Assembly: GCA_964573885.1 (NCBI GenBank)
Contig: CAZNLL010000004.1
Span: 6,398-70,397, forward strand
Source of the DNA: CAZNLL01 sp964573885
Lineage (GTDB): Bacteria > Desulfobacterota > DSM-4660 > Desulfatiglandales > Desulfatiglandaceae
DNA length: 64,000 bases
Reading direction: 5' to 3'
A program made the position numbers and the translations under genes. Every line of letters starts with the position of its first letter. Within the stretch, counting starts at the first letter, position 1. The notes beneath the pieces were generated by a model. The model searched no databases. It had not been told where the DNA came from and saw only the letters and a list, made by a program, of their open reading frames with translations. Shown in pieces: positions 14,992 through 24,133 of this stretch.

Positions 14992-17787
14992 TCACACGAT
15001 GGTGTATTCTCCCTCCTTGAGCTTGGCGTGGGCCGCGGCCAGCCGGGCGATGGGAACCCGGGGAGGAGAACAGGAAACATAGCTCATCTGGATGTGATGG
15101 CAGAAGCGGATGGCATCGGGGTGCCCTCCCTGTTCCCCGCAAATCCCGACCTTCATGTCCGGCCGGGTCTTCCTGGCCCATTCAACGGTGATCATCATCA
15201 GGCGCCCCACCCCTTTAATATCCAGAATCTCAAAAGGATTATGCTGCAGGATGCCGTGGTCCTTGTAGAGGGGTAAGAACTTGTTTTCCGCATCCTCCCG
15301 GGAAAAAGAGAAGGTCGCCTGGGTAAGGTCGTTGGTGCCAAAGGAGATAAACTCGGCCAGCTCGGCAATGCGTCCCGCCCTCATGCAGGCCCTGACCACC
15401 TCCACCATGGTGCCGAATTTGTAAGGGACCTTGATTCCCGATGCCTTTTCCACGTCTTTGTGGATTTGGATCACATACTTGTGGACCCACTTCAATTCCT
15501 CCAGGGTGCATACCTGAGGCACCATGATTTCCGGCTCAATATTCCGGCCCTCCCCCATGTGTTCCGCGGCCGCTTCCAGGATCGCCCTGATTTGCATGGC
15601 ATAGATCTCGGGATAGGTGATCCCCAATCTCACCCCTCGATGGCCGAGCATGGGATTGGTCTCCGCCAGGGTCTTTACCTTCTTGAGGACCGCTTCCTTG
15701 GACTGGATGAGGGTCTCGGTCAGGTGCTTGTTCCAAAGCTCCTCCAGGCCGTGGGTGACGGTTTCCAGATTGGCCGCGTATCGTTCATGCAGCCCGGGAT
15801 CCAACATCTTAAGGGTATCGGGAAGGGCCGCCATCCCCTGGACGGTCTTTTTTAGTTCCCTGAGATTATTAATCTCCTGAACCAGCTCTTCCGCCGAAGG
15901 CAGGAATTCATGTATGGGGGGGTCCAAGAGGCGGATGGTAACCGGGTATCCATCCATGATCCGGAAGATTTCCTTAAAATCCTCTTTCTGGAAGGGGAGC
16001 AGCCGGGCCAGGGCCGCCTTCCTTTCCTGGGCCGTATCGGCCAGGATCATCTCCTGCACAGTGGGCAGCCTCTCCGGCTCATTGAACATCCTCTCCGTCC
16101 GGCACAGACCGATTCCCATGGCCCCGTATTTCTTGGCCTTGGTCACAGACTCCGGGGTGTCTGCGTTGGCCATCACCTTGAGATCCCCGATATCATCGGC
16201 CCACTCCAGCAGCACCAAGAGGTCTTCTACGAACTCCGGCTCAATCGTGGGGACACTCCCCTGGTACACATTGCCGTTACTCCCGTCTATGGTGATCATA
16301 TCCCCTTCCCTCAGGGTGACACCGGAGATGACCGTCTCCCTGGAGGCATGGTTGATGACAATGGCCTCGCATCCTGAAACGCAGGGTTTTCCCATGCTCC
16401 GGGCCACCACAGCGGCATGGGAGGTCTTTCCCCCCCGGCTGGTGAGGATGCCCTGGGCGGCGAAGAAACCGTGGATATCATCCGGTTTGGTCTCCTCTCG
16501 GACCAAGATGACCTTTTCCCCCAGCTTTGCCTTGGTCTCCGCCCGATCCGCTTCAAAGACGATCTTCCCGGAGGCCGCCCCCGGGGAGGCCGGAAGCCCC
16601 TGGGCCAGGACATTGACCTTTGCCTCGGAATCCAGCCGGGGATGAAGGAGCTGGACCAGCATATCGGGCTGAACCCGCAAGAGGGCCTCTTCTTCGGAAA
16701 TAAGGCCTTCATTGACCATGTCAATGGAGGTCTTGATAAAGGCGGCGGCGTTCATCTTTCCATTTCTGGTCTGGAGACAGTAGAGGGTCTTGTTTTCCAC
16801 GGTGAATTCAAAATCCTGGACCTCCCGGTAATAATCCTCCAGGGTATGGCGCAAGTTCTCAAGCTCCCGGTAGACCTCGGGCATCTCTCTTCTGAGCTCC
16901 CGGATCGGTTTCGGGGTCCTGATCCCGGCCACCACGTCCTCTCCCTGGGCATTGATCATGTACTCACCGTATAGCCGGTTCTCTCCGGTTCCAGGGTTTC
17001 TTGTAAAGGCCACGCCTGTGGCGCTGTCGTCCCCCATGTTTCCGAAGACCATGGTGCAGATATTCACCGCCGTGCCATTGGCCATTTCCGGGGTGATATT
17101 AAACTCCCTCCTGTAATCCACGGCCCGCTTGCCCATCCAGGACTTGAAAACGGCCTCCACAGCCAATTCCAGCTGTTCGTAAGGATCCTGAGGAAAGGGT
17201 CTGCCCGTATTCTTTTCGATGACCTCCAGAAACCGGCGTGAGGCCTCCATCAAGGCCTCTGCCCCAAGGTCCACATCCTGCTTTGCCTTATATTGCTTCT
17301 TTATCTCCTCAAAAATGTGACCAAAGGCCTCATCACTGACCCCCAAGGCCACGGACCCGAAGAGCTGGATCAACCTCCGGTAGAGGTCGTAGACAAATCT
17401 CTCCTGATTGGACACCTTGATAAAACCCTCTACGGTCTGATCATTGAGGCCAAGATTCAATATGGTATCCATCATGCCCGGCATGGACATAGCGGCCCCT
17501 GACCTGACTGACACGAGTAGGGGGTTCTTGGGATCTCCAAACCCCTTTCCCGTCTTTTTCTCCAGCTCGGACATGGCCGACCTGATCTCCTGGTTCAGGG
17601 CCGGTTCTAATCCGGCCTTTTTCTTTTTCAAGTAGGCCAGGCAGGCCTCGGTGGTGATGACAAAACCGGGGGGCACAGGCAGCCCGATCTTGGTCATCTG
17701 GCACAGATTCGCCCCTTTGCCCCCGAGAAGCTTTTTGTCGCTTCCATCTCCCTCTTCAAAGGCGTACACGAATTTTTCAGCCACCAT
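14992..17787 (-). CDS. ppdK: Pyruvate, phosphate dikinase
   Basis: A 931-residue cytoplasmic enzyme interconverting pyruvate + ATP + Pi and PEP + AMP + PPi; slightly longer than most bacterial copies. N-terminal ATP-grasp: GGKGANLCQMTKIGLPVPPG and SVRSGAAMSMPGMMDT. Central phosphohistidine domain: ILTSRGGKTSHAAVVARS with GKPCVSGCE. C-terminal PEP/pyruvate TIM barrel: GIGLCRTERMF, GHRGVRLGITYPEIY, FISFGTNDLTQ and GICGEQGGHPDA with the catalytic cysteine. In an anaerobe fixing CO2 through acetyl-CoA it would serve gluconeogenesis from pyruvate (inference). The start overlaps the small membrane protein gene by 11 nt. Confidence 0.97.
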   Translation of the reverse strand: MVAEKFVYAFEEGDGSDKKLLGGKGANLCQMTKIGLPVPPGFVITTEACLAYLKKKKAGLEPALNQEIRSAMSELEKKTGKGFGDPKNPLLVSVRSGAAMSMPGMMDTILNLGLNDQTVEGFIKVSNQERFVYDLYRRLIQLFGSVALGVSDEAFGHIFEEIKKQYKAKQDVDLGAEALMEASRRFLEVIEKNTGRPFPQDPYEQLELAVEAVFKSWMGKRAVDYRREFNITPEMANGTAVNICTMVFGNMGDDSATGVAFTRNPGTGENRLYGEYMINAQGEDVVAGIRTPKPIRELRREMPEVYRELENLRHTLEDYYREVQDFEFTVENKTLYCLQTRNGKMNAAAFIKTSIDMVNEGLISEEEALLRVQPDMLVQLLHPRLDSEAKVNVLAQGLPASPGAASGKIVFEADRAETKAKLGEKVILVREETKPDDIHGFFAAQGILTSRGGKTSHAAVVARSMGKPCVSGCEAIVINHASRETVISGVTLREGDMITIDGSNGNVYQGSVPTIEPEFVEDLLVLLEWADDIGDLKVMANADTPESVTKAKKYGAMGIGLCRTERMFNEPERLPTVQEMILADTAQERKAALARLLPFQKEDFKEIFRIMDGYPVTIRLLDPPIHEFLPSAEELVQEINNLRELKKTVQGMAALPDTLKMLDPGLHERYAANLETVTHGLEELWNKHLTETLIQSKEAVLKKVKTLAETNPMLGHRGVRLGITYPEIYAMQIRAILEAAAEHMGEGRNIEPEIMVPQVCTLEELKWVHKYVIQIHKDVEKASGIKVPYKFGTMVEVVRACMRAGRIAELAEFISFGTNDLTQATFSFSREDAENKFLPLYKDHGILQHNPFEILDIKGVGRLMMITVEWARKTRPDMKVGICGEQGGHPDAIRFCHHIQMSYVSCSPPRVPIARLAAAHAKLKEGEYTIV

Positions 17788-17965
17788 TGTCCCCTCCCTT
17801 GTTCCTCTTTCTCATGTACTCAAAAAGGTAGGCCAACCCAAGCATAAGACCCGCCAGTCCGGCGACTTTGATCAGCGGGGTCTTCCCGAAGAAAATCCGG
17901 CAGGCAAAAAAGGCGAACAATACCGAGAGCATCAGGCGGATCACAAACAGCTCGAAAGGCCCCAT
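17777..17965 (-). CDS. Small two-segment membrane protein
   Basis: A 62-residue protein of unknown function. Two hydrophobic segments (LFVIRLMLSVLFAFFACRIF and VAGLAGLMLGLAYLFEYM) are joined by FGKTPLIK, and a basic tail RKRNKGG follows, so it should be an inner-membrane hairpin. It ends 11 nt inside ppdK and begins 15 nt after the stop of the 18304 gene, so the three form one unit. No family name is recognised. It is real by hydrophobic pattern, spacing and codon use rather than by homology. Confidence 0.65.
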   Translation of the reverse strand: MGPFELFVIRLMLSVLFAFFACRIFFGKTPLIKVAGLAGLMLGLAYLFEYMRKRNKGGDNGG

Positions 17966-17980
17966 CAGGCTGAAACTCCT

Positions 17981-18304
17981 CTATTTTTTCTTAAAGGGGA
18001 TCACTTTTCCCGTCTTGTCCCGGTCCTTGTCTTCAACTTGGTCAGCAACCGGACTTTCTGCGCCCACGTCAACCCTTTCCACCGCTTCCAGACGAATGCC
18101 CTTCCCTCCCATGGTGAAGGGGGTCCCGTCGATGTATTCATCCCTGAGGATCCATGTCACCACCTGGGTGGGTAAGGTGAGGAGTAAAAGGGTCACCTGA
18201 AACCAGCCCCTTTTTATATCCGGCTCGATGCCCTCGATACGGGCGAAAACAGAGGGTTGTTCCTCATAATAAATGAGGACCACGTCATTTACCTCGCGAA
18301 CCAT
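17981..18304 (-). CDS. Conserved hypothetical protein
   Basis: A 107-residue soluble protein of unknown function. The N-terminal half (VNDVVLIYYEEQPSVFARIE, then TWILRDEYIDGTPFTMGG) looks like a compact beta-barrel domain; the tail is charged and ends IPFKKK. The start MVREVNDV at 18304 has AGGGAG ahead; an in-frame ATG five codons earlier is less well placed. It lies just upstream of the small membrane protein and ppdK, and downstream of fmdB-like, all on the same strand. Confidence 0.65.
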   Translation of the reverse strand: MVREVNDVVLIYYEEQPSVFARIEGIEPDIKRGWFQVTLLLLTLPTQVVTWILRDEYIDGTPFTMGGKGIRLEAVERVDVGAESPVADQVEDKDRDKTGKVIPFKKK

Positions 18305-18345
18305 GGGACTCCCTGTCATTTTCGGGCTTGGCCGTAAAACAAAAT

Positions 18346-18450
18346 CACCGGATGAAAACCTTGTTCAGGATGACGGTCAAAAACCAAAGCCCAAAGCGTA
18401 AGATCCCCACCGAAGGCTGGAACCCTTAAGTCTTGGGCCATCATCCGGTG
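18346..18450. repeat. 10-bp inverted repeat in intergenic region
   Basis: CACCGGATGA (18346-18355) and TCATCCGGTG (18441-18450) are perfect inverse copies 85 nt apart, in the gap between the FmdB-like gene and the 18304 gene. Between them lies GCCCAAAGCG ... CTTGGGCC, which can pair further. Transcribed on the minus strand it would form a long stem-loop without a T-run. Function unknown. Confidence 0.35.
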
Positions 18451-18482
18451 TCCGCAAGGGGCCGGGGGTCAAGGTGAGGGCC

Positions 18483-18824
18483 CTATTCACTGTCTCTCAA
18501 GACACTTCCCGGATCCGTCCTGAGTTTCTCCAGTTTGTTTCTAAAGCCGTCCCCGAGATCAACACCCATCTTCTCGGCCTGTTTCTCGGCATGGAGCCCG
18601 ATATTGCGGCTGTCCTTGTAAAAGTTGTCTGACTGACGCACCTTGGGATCGTAATTGGCAAGTCGCTCGCTTCCCGAGACGTGATAAACGACTCGAGAGA
18701 TAAGTTTCTTGAGATCGGTTTCCCCGCATGCGGGACAAGAAAGCCTTTCCTCTTCGCCGCTTTTGAGAATGAGGTGTTGAAACTGGTTCCTGCACCGGGT
18801 ACACTGGTATTCGTAAATGGGCAT
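18483..18824 (-). CDS. FmdB family zinc ribbon protein
   Basis: A 113-residue small protein with the FmdB N-terminus MPIYEYQCTRCRNQFQHL and two CxxC pairs (CTRC, CPAC) forming one zinc ribbon, residues 1-45. The rest (FYKDSRNIGLHAEKQAEKM) is charged and helical. FmdB-type proteins were named from a methylotroph regulator of formamidase and amidase; in most bacteria the role is unknown. The start is the conserved MPIYEY with AGGAG 9 nt ahead; an ATG three codons earlier abuts the ribosome site and is unlikely. Confidence 0.87.
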   Translation of the reverse strand: MPIYEYQCTRCRNQFQHLILKSGEEERLSCPACGETDLKKLISRVVYHVSGSERLANYDPKVRQSDNFYKDSRNIGLHAEKQAEKMGVDLGDGFRNKLEKLRTDPGSVLRDSE

Positions 18825-19134
18825 TTTCCCCATCTCCTTGGCCGTTTATGAGAATCTTCAATGGTTTTTACTCTACCATGGGACCGTGAAAGACTCAACC
18901 GAAATTAGCAGGAAATCAGGCACGATGAACTGTACGGGGTTCATTGTCTTTTCTTGAATGAAGGACGGCTCATATTTTCCTTGACACCCCAGAGGTCATT
19001 ATGGCATGTAACAAATTTCACAAAACGGTTCTCTGAGAGGGCTTTTTGAGATTTTGACGCCCCCTGTTGCAGCCCTTCTCACCAGCCGCACTTAACGCTT
19101 CAGAAAATCCAACGCTTACCAGGAGACAGACGTT
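18825..19134. other. Divergent intergenic region ahead of hdrA locus 1
   Basis: 310 nt between the FmdB-like gene and the first hdrA. A TTGACA lies at 18981-18986 but no good -10 box stands 16-18 nt after it. The ribosome site CAGGAG is 8 nt before the hdrA ATG. No terminator, repeat or sigma-54 site was found. Confidence 0.4.
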
Positions 19135-21873
19135 ATGGGTCAAAATAAGCCTAAAGGTTTTGTAATGGTTATCGGCGGTGGCATCGCGGGAATCCAGGCC
19201 GCCCTTTCCCTTGCTGACGCACACTATGGCATCTACCTTGTGGAGCGCGCAGCTTCTCTGGGAGGCATGATGCCCAGCCTTCACCGGATTTACCCCCTCT
19301 GTTCATGCTGTAAATTGGATCCCAGGATCGCGGCCTGTGAGCAAAACCCCAATATTGCGGTGATGCTGGACACCCAGGTGCAAGACATTTCCGGGGAACT
19401 GGGCCAATTTAACGTCACCCTGCGGACCGGGAACAAGGAAAAGGATGTCAAAGTGGGTGCCGTGATACTGGCGGCAGGCATAGAAACCTTTGACCCATCC
19501 AAGTACGAAGACTATGCCTATGGCCGTTTCCCCAACGTGATTACCAGCGTGGAATACGAGCAGCGCCAGAAGCCCCTCGGCCCCGAGGCCGGCGTCCTGA
19601 AAAGGCCCTCTGACGGAAAAAAGCCCGAAAGCATTGCTTGGCTTCAGTGTGTGGGCTCAAGGGATATTAACCAGTGTGACGCGCCTTACTGTTCCTCGGT
19701 GTGTTGTATGCATGCCCTCAAAGAGGCGGTCAACACCAAGGAAGTCAGTGAAGACACGGAAACCGCCATTTTTTACATGGACATGCGAACGCACGGCAAG
19801 GGATTTGAGGACTACCTCAATCAGGCCCTGGAACGGGGTGTGGATCTGATCCGGAGCCGGGTTCACACGGTCGATCCCGTCCCGGATAGCGATGACCTGG
19901 CTATCAAATTTACCGATGAAAAGGGTGAACTTCACCAAAAGGTCTTTGATATGATTGTCCTTTCCGTGGGCCTCAGGCCTTCTAAAGAGGCGATCAAGCT
20001 TGCCGAGAAAATGGGCCTGACCCTCACGGGGGACACCTTTGTGGGTACAACCCCCTTTAAACCGGTCTCCACGGATAAGCCGGGCATCTTTGTGTGTGGC
20101 GGAGTGGCCGGTCCCTTTGATATCGGCCAGTCCATCACCCAGGCCGCCGCGGCCGTCTCTGAGGTCTCGTGCGTTCTGGAGGCCCAATCCTTCTCCCCAC
20201 CCCCGTCTTATCCTGAGCCCGAAGGGGGCCAAGACCAGGAGCCCAAGGTCTTACTCGCCTACCACCTCTGCCCCGGCATGCCCGCTGAGATCGGCAAGGA
20301 AATAGAAAAATACGGCAAGACCCTGCCTTCTGTGGCCGGCGTTTCAGCGGTGGAAGGCGATCTGGCAAGCGCCGTCTCCGGACAATTAAAGGAGACCGGT
20401 GCCAACAGGCTGGTCTTTTCCAGTTGCACCCCCGGTATTCACAGAAGCCTACTCCAAGAAGCCCTCGCCCGGACGGGCCTGAATCCTTATCTTTATGAAT
20501 TGATTGATCTACGGGTCCTGGACCCCGGTACGGCTTCCACCCAGGTTCGTGACAGGATCCGCATGGGCGTGGCCCGGGCCGCCTTCATGAGCCCGCCCAC
20601 CATCCAGGAAGTTTCCGTAAAAAAGAGGGCCCTGGTCGTCGGCGGCGGGGTCTCCGGTCTAGAGAGCGCCCTGGCCATTGCCGGCGAGGGTTATCCGGTC
20701 ACCCTGGTGGAGAAAGAAAAGGCCCTCGGGGGCCACGGCCGTCATGTGAGGGCGACCTGGCAGGGTTATGACGTCCAGGGATATCTCAAAGGGCTCATCT
20801 CCGCGGTGGAGAAAAACAAGAACATCACCGTATTGACCGAGGCCAATGTCAAAGAAAACAAGGGTTTTGCCGGCAATTTCCTGACCACGGTTCACCATGA
20901 AGGCAAAGACAAGGATATTGCTCACGGCGTGACCGTTCTGGCCCCCGGAGGGGAGCCATTGAAACCCTCAGAATACCTCTACGGCCAACACGACGGGGTC
21001 AACCTGTGGTCCGAAATAAGCGCCAAAATGATCGAGGATCCTTCCGCGCTCCAGAAGGCCAGCTGCGGGGTCTTCGTCCAGTGTGTAGGTTCCCGGGAGC
21101 CTTCCTGCCCCCACTGCAGTAACCTGTGCTGCTCTTTTGCGGTGCGCACCGCGGTTGATCTCAAGACCGAGAACCCGGACATGAGCATTTATATCCTTTA
21201 CCGGGAGATGCGCACCTTTGGGGAAAGGGAGAATGTTTACCGGGAGGCCCGGGAAAAGGGTATCGTCTTTATCCGATACGATCTGGACAGCAAGCCGGTG
21301 GTGGAGGCCTCCGGCAAAGATCGGTTGAAGGTAAAAGTCCACGACCCAATCCTGGACAAAATTCTGAGTATCGAGGCCGACTTCATCTCGCTGCAAACCG
21401 CCATCATGGGGAAAGGAAACGAGGATTTGGCCCGCATCTTCAGGGTGAACATGGACAGCGACGGCTTCCTTGCCGAGACCCCGGAAAAGCTGGGCCCTGT
21501 GGACTCCACCACCAAGGGCGTCTTTATGGCGGGCCTGGCCGTGTACCCCAAGGACACGGGTGAAAGTATCACCCAGGCCAAAGCCGCCTCGGCCCGGGCC
21601 CTTGAAATCCTTGCCCGAGATACAGTCCAGGTGGGCGGTCTTGTGGCGGAGGTGATGCCTGATAAGTGCGCCGTATGCTGCACCTGTGTGAGGACATGTC
21701 CTTTTGACGTCCCCCTTATTGACCCGGAGCGGGGAGCGGCCTACATTGATCCCGGCCTTTGCCAGGGCTGCGGCATGTGTGTGGCCGAATGTCCGGGAAA
21801 GGCCATTGTCATGGCCACATGCAGCGATGACATGCTGGCCCAGGCGCCTGCCGTGCTTTTGGCTACATCCTAA
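19135..21873 (+). CDS. hdrA: HdrA-like flavin/iron-sulfur protein, cysteine form
   Basis: A 912-residue cytoplasmic electron-transfer protein related to heterodisulfide reductase subunit A. It has a double layout: FAD fold 1 (VIGGGIAGIQAALSLADA), the HdrA cysteine cluster LCSCCKLDPRIA, CVGSRDINQCD and YCSSVCCMHALKEA; then FAD fold 2 (VVGGGVSGLESALAIAGEG) with its own CVGSREPSCPHCSNLCC; and a C-terminal 2x[4Fe-4S] ferredoxin (CAVCCTCVRTCPFD, CQGCGMCVAECPGKAI). The position that is selenocysteine in the two later paralogues is cysteine here (C-S-C-C versus C-A-M-U). It lacks the N-terminal ferredoxin insert of those paralogues. It heads hdrA-mvhD-metV-metF, with AGGAG 8 nt before the ATG. Confidence 0.93.
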   Translation: MGQNKPKGFVMVIGGGIAGIQAALSLADAHYGIYLVERAASLGGMMPSLHRIYPLCSCCKLDPRIAACEQNPNIAVMLDTQVQDISGELGQFNVTLRTGNKEKDVKVGAVILAAGIETFDPSKYEDYAYGRFPNVITSVEYEQRQKPLGPEAGVLKRPSDGKKPESIAWLQCVGSRDINQCDAPYCSSVCCMHALKEAVNTKEVSEDTETAIFYMDMRTHGKGFEDYLNQALERGVDLIRSRVHTVDPVPDSDDLAIKFTDEKGELHQKVFDMIVLSVGLRPSKEAIKLAEKMGLTLTGDTFVGTTPFKPVSTDKPGIFVCGGVAGPFDIGQSITQAAAAVSEVSCVLEAQSFSPPPSYPEPEGGQDQEPKVLLAYHLCPGMPAEIGKEIEKYGKTLPSVAGVSAVEGDLASAVSGQLKETGANRLVFSSCTPGIHRSLLQEALARTGLNPYLYELIDLRVLDPGTASTQVRDRIRMGVARAAFMSPPTIQEVSVKKRALVVGGGVSGLESALAIAGEGYPVTLVEKEKALGGHGRHVRATWQGYDVQGYLKGLISAVEKNKNITVLTEANVKENKGFAGNFLTTVHHEGKDKDIAHGVTVLAPGGEPLKPSEYLYGQHDGVNLWSEISAKMIEDPSALQKASCGVFVQCVGSREPSCPHCSNLCCSFAVRTAVDLKTENPDMSIYILYREMRTFGERENVYREAREKGIVFIRYDLDSKPVVEASGKDRLKVKVHDPILDKILSIEADFISLQTAIMGKGNEDLARIFRVNMDSDGFLAETPEKLGPVDSTTKGVFMAGLAVYPKDTGESITQAKAASARALEILARDTVQVGGLVAEVMPDKCAVCCTCVRTCPFDVPLIDPERGAAYIDPGLCQGCGMCVAECPGKAIVMATCSDDMLAQAPAVLLATS

Positions 21874-21896
21874 AACAGGGTAAGGAGATAATGGAT

Positions 21897-22304
21897 ATGA
21901 CAGATTTTGAGCCTCAAATTGTTGCGTTTTATTGTTCAAACTGTGCCTCTTCCGCGGCCCAGGTGGCGGAGGGGATGAAAAAGGGCCTGCCCAAAAACAT
22001 CAAACTGATCCAGGTCCCTTGCACCGGCCGTATTGAGGTCCTCCATCTGCTCAAACCCTTTGAAGAGGGGGCGGACGGCGTATATGTGGCCGGATGCCAG
22101 GAGGACAGTTGTAAGTATGTGAGCGGCATTACCAAGGTGGGCAAGCGGGTGGAACACGTCAAGAAGATCCTTCAAGACCTGGACGTGGAGCCCGAAAGGA
22201 TAAAGGTGTACCATCTCTCCGCCGGTAAGGGCTATGAGTTCGTAGAAGTTGCTCATGAAATGACCAATACCCTCAAGGGATTGGGCCCTCTCCTGGCCGC
22301 CTAA
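21897..22304 (+). CDS. mvhD: MvhD-like iron-sulfur subunit, cysteine form
   Basis: A 135-residue protein of the MvhD/FrhD family, a small [2Fe-2S] subunit that in methanogens and acetogens hands electrons to HdrA. Both cysteine pairs are present as cysteine: FYCSNCASSAA near the N-terminus and AGCQEDSCKY at about residue 70. The two other copies in this window each have selenocysteine at one of these positions. The start at 21897 (MTDFEPQIVAF) aligns with the N-termini of the paralogues and has AAGGAG 9 nt ahead; an ATG two codons earlier is too close to the site. It lies 23 nt after hdrA. Confidence 0.92.
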   Translation: MTDFEPQIVAFYCSNCASSAAQVAEGMKKGLPKNIKLIQVPCTGRIEVLHLLKPFEEGADGVYVAGCQEDSCKYVSGITKVGKRVEHVKKILQDLDVEPERIKVYHLSAGKGYEFVEVAHEMTNTLKGLGPLLAA

Positions 22305-22335
22305 AATCTTAAAGACATACGACGAGGTATGAGTA

Positions 22336-23004
22336 ATGATTGTTGCAGAACCAAAGCCGATCAAGGAACTGCTTGAAATGGTGAAGGATTTTAACAAAAT
22401 CCTGATCCTGGGGTGTAAAGGCTGCGTGACCGTTTGTAATGTGGGGGGTGCAAAAGAGGTGGCCATCCTGGCTTCCACCTTGAAAATCGCGGCCAAAAAG
22501 GCGGGACGGGCCATCCAGGTGGAAGGCCACACCCTCGAGCGTCAATGTGACCCGGAATACGTCGCGGAAATCAAAGAAATGGTTGACAACTACGACGCCC
22601 TTATCTCCCTGGCCTGTGGTGTGGGCCCCCAATTCCTCTCAGAGCGCTACCCCTCAGCGAGGGTCTTTCCCGGGGTAAACACCCGTTTTATGGGGGGCGC
22701 TGTTGAGCACGGCGTCTGGTCGGAGAGATGCGCTGGTTGCGGGCAGTGTGTGATCCATTATTTCGGGGGAATCTGCCCGATTGCACGCTGCTCAAAGAGC
22801 CTTCTTAACGGGCCTTGCGGGGGCTCTGATCATGGGAAATGCGAAATATCAAAAGATGTGGATTGTATCTGGGATATCATCGTAAGAAAAATGATGGATC
22901 AGGGCCGCCTGGAAGAACTCATTGAATTCAAGCCGCCCAAGAGCTGGACCACGGCTCGTGACGGTGGACCAAGGAAACTGGTCAGGGAGGAACTGGTGAG
23001 ATGA
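22336..23004 (+). CDS. metV: MetV: zinc/iron-sulfur partner of methylene-THF reductase
   Basis: A 222-residue MTHFR_C-type protein (MetV), the iron-sulfur partner of MetF in acetogens such as Moorella. N-terminal lobe: ILILGCKGCVTVCNVGGAKEV with three cysteines. C-terminal cluster region: CAGCGQCVIHYFGGICPIAR, then CSKSLLNGPCGG and HGKCEISKDVDC, enough for two [4Fe-4S] clusters. In the complex it should carry electrons between the HdrA/MvhD module and the MetF flavin. The last codons overlap metF (ATGA), which predicts equal amounts of both proteins. Confidence 0.93.
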   Translation: MIVAEPKPIKELLEMVKDFNKILILGCKGCVTVCNVGGAKEVAILASTLKIAAKKAGRAIQVEGHTLERQCDPEYVAEIKEMVDNYDALISLACGVGPQFLSERYPSARVFPGVNTRFMGGAVEHGVWSERCAGCGQCVIHYFGGICPIARCSKSLLNGPCGGSDHGKCEISKDVDCIWDIIVRKMMDQGRLEELIEFKPPKSWTTARDGGPRKLVREELVR

Positions 23005-23933
23005 GCGAATATAAATCAGGAAGCAATCTGGAAAAGATACTCAAGGCCGGCCACTTCGCTTTTACCGGTGAATGCGGACCTCCCCAGGGTGCAGACGCGG
23101 CCCACGTGCGCGAGAAAGCCGGCCACCTCAAGGGATCCGTGGATGCGGTGAACGTCACCGACAACCAGACCGCAGTGGTCCGCATGTCCAGCTGGGCCGC
23201 ATCCCTTATCCTGCTCCAAGAGGGCCTGGAGCCCAATTTTCAGATGGTGTGCCGGGACAGGAACCGGCTGGCCATTCAAAGCGACATTCTCGGGATCTAT
23301 GCCCACGGCATCCGGAACATGCTCTGCCTGTCCGGAGATCATCAGAAATTCGGCAACCATCCTGAGGCCAAGAATGTCTTTGATATCGACTCCATGCAGT
23401 TGATTCACACCGTAAAGACCATGCGGGACGAAGGCAAGTTTCTCAACGGTCAGGACATCGAGGGCCTGCCCAAGCTCTTTATCGGGGCCGCCTCAAACCC
23501 CTTTGCAGAGCCCTTTGACTTCCGGGTCTATCGATTGAAGAAAAAAATTGATGCTGGGGCGGACTTTATTCAGACCCAATGCATCTATAACATGGAAAAA
23601 TTCAGGGAATTCATGAAACAGGCCGTGGACATGGGTCTCCACGAGAAATGCTACATCCTGGCCGGTGTGACCCCTATGAAGAGCGTCGGCATGGCCCGGT
23701 ATATGGCCAAATCGGTGCCGGGCATGGATGTCCCTGATTCTCTTATCAAACGCCTTCAAGGGGCCGGCAAAGGGAAGGTCGCAGAAGAAGGCATCAAGTT
23801 CGCCATAGAACAGATTGAGGAATTCAAGGAAATGGAAGGCGTTGCCGGGGTCCATCTCATGGCCATCGAATGGGAGCACAAGGTGCCTGAGATTGCCGAA
23901 AGGGCGGGCATGCTTCCCAGACCCCGGGTCTAA
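23001..23933 (+). CDS. metF: Methylenetetrahydrofolate reductase
   Basis: A 310-residue flavin-dependent TIM-barrel enzyme that interconverts methylene-THF and methyl-THF, in the methyl branch of the Wood-Ljungdahl pathway. Visible: the N-terminal catalytic glutamate in FTGECGPPQG, then NVTDNQTAVVRMSS, CRDRNRLAIQSDILG, MLCLSGDHQKFGNHP, FIGAASNPFAEP and FIQTQCIYNMEKF. It overlaps metV by 4 nt and closes the first hdrA-mvhD-metV-metF operon, just before a strong terminator. With MvhD and HdrA alongside, its electron partner is probably ferredoxin and/or NADH through flavin bifurcation or confurcation, rather than NADH directly; that is inference. Confidence 0.95.
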   Translation: MSEYKSGSNLEKILKAGHFAFTGECGPPQGADAAHVREKAGHLKGSVDAVNVTDNQTAVVRMSSWAASLILLQEGLEPNFQMVCRDRNRLAIQSDILGIYAHGIRNMLCLSGDHQKFGNHPEAKNVFDIDSMQLIHTVKTMRDEGKFLNGQDIEGLPKLFIGAASNPFAEPFDFRVYRLKKKIDAGADFIQTQCIYNMEKFREFMKQAVDMGLHEKCYILAGVTPMKSVGMARYMAKSVPGMDVPDSLIKRLQGAGKGKVAEEGIKFAIEQIEEFKEMEGVAGVHLMAIEWEHKVPEIAERAGMLPRPRV

Positions 23934-23960
23934 TCCTCCCCATTAATGCTCCTTTCCAAG

Positions 23961-24000
23961 CCCGGGTCGGCCGAGTCATCCGCCGGTCCCGGGTTTTTTT
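23961..24000 (+). terminator. Rho-independent terminator after metF locus 1
   Basis: CCCGGGTCGGC (23961-23971) and GCCGGTCCCGGG (23982-23993) form a G/C-rich stem of 10 pairs with one mismatch around a 10-nt loop, followed by TTTTTTT. It lies 28 nt after the metF stop and ends the first operon. Confidence 0.9.
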
Positions 24001-24133
24001 CTTGAATTTTCCACCTGATTGTCCCTAAAATAATCTGCCATACCTAAAAACATGACCCAAACCCGGTGTATTTCCAGGCCGGCTCACCTGCAATCATCTT
24101 CTGTCAAAGAAGGCCGAGACATGCAGTAAACCC

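Noticed and set aside
18981..19012. Sigma-70 promoter for hdrA locus 1 based on TTGACA at 18981
   Set aside because: No acceptable -10 box at 16-18 nt; the nearest candidates are at 13 or 20 nt.
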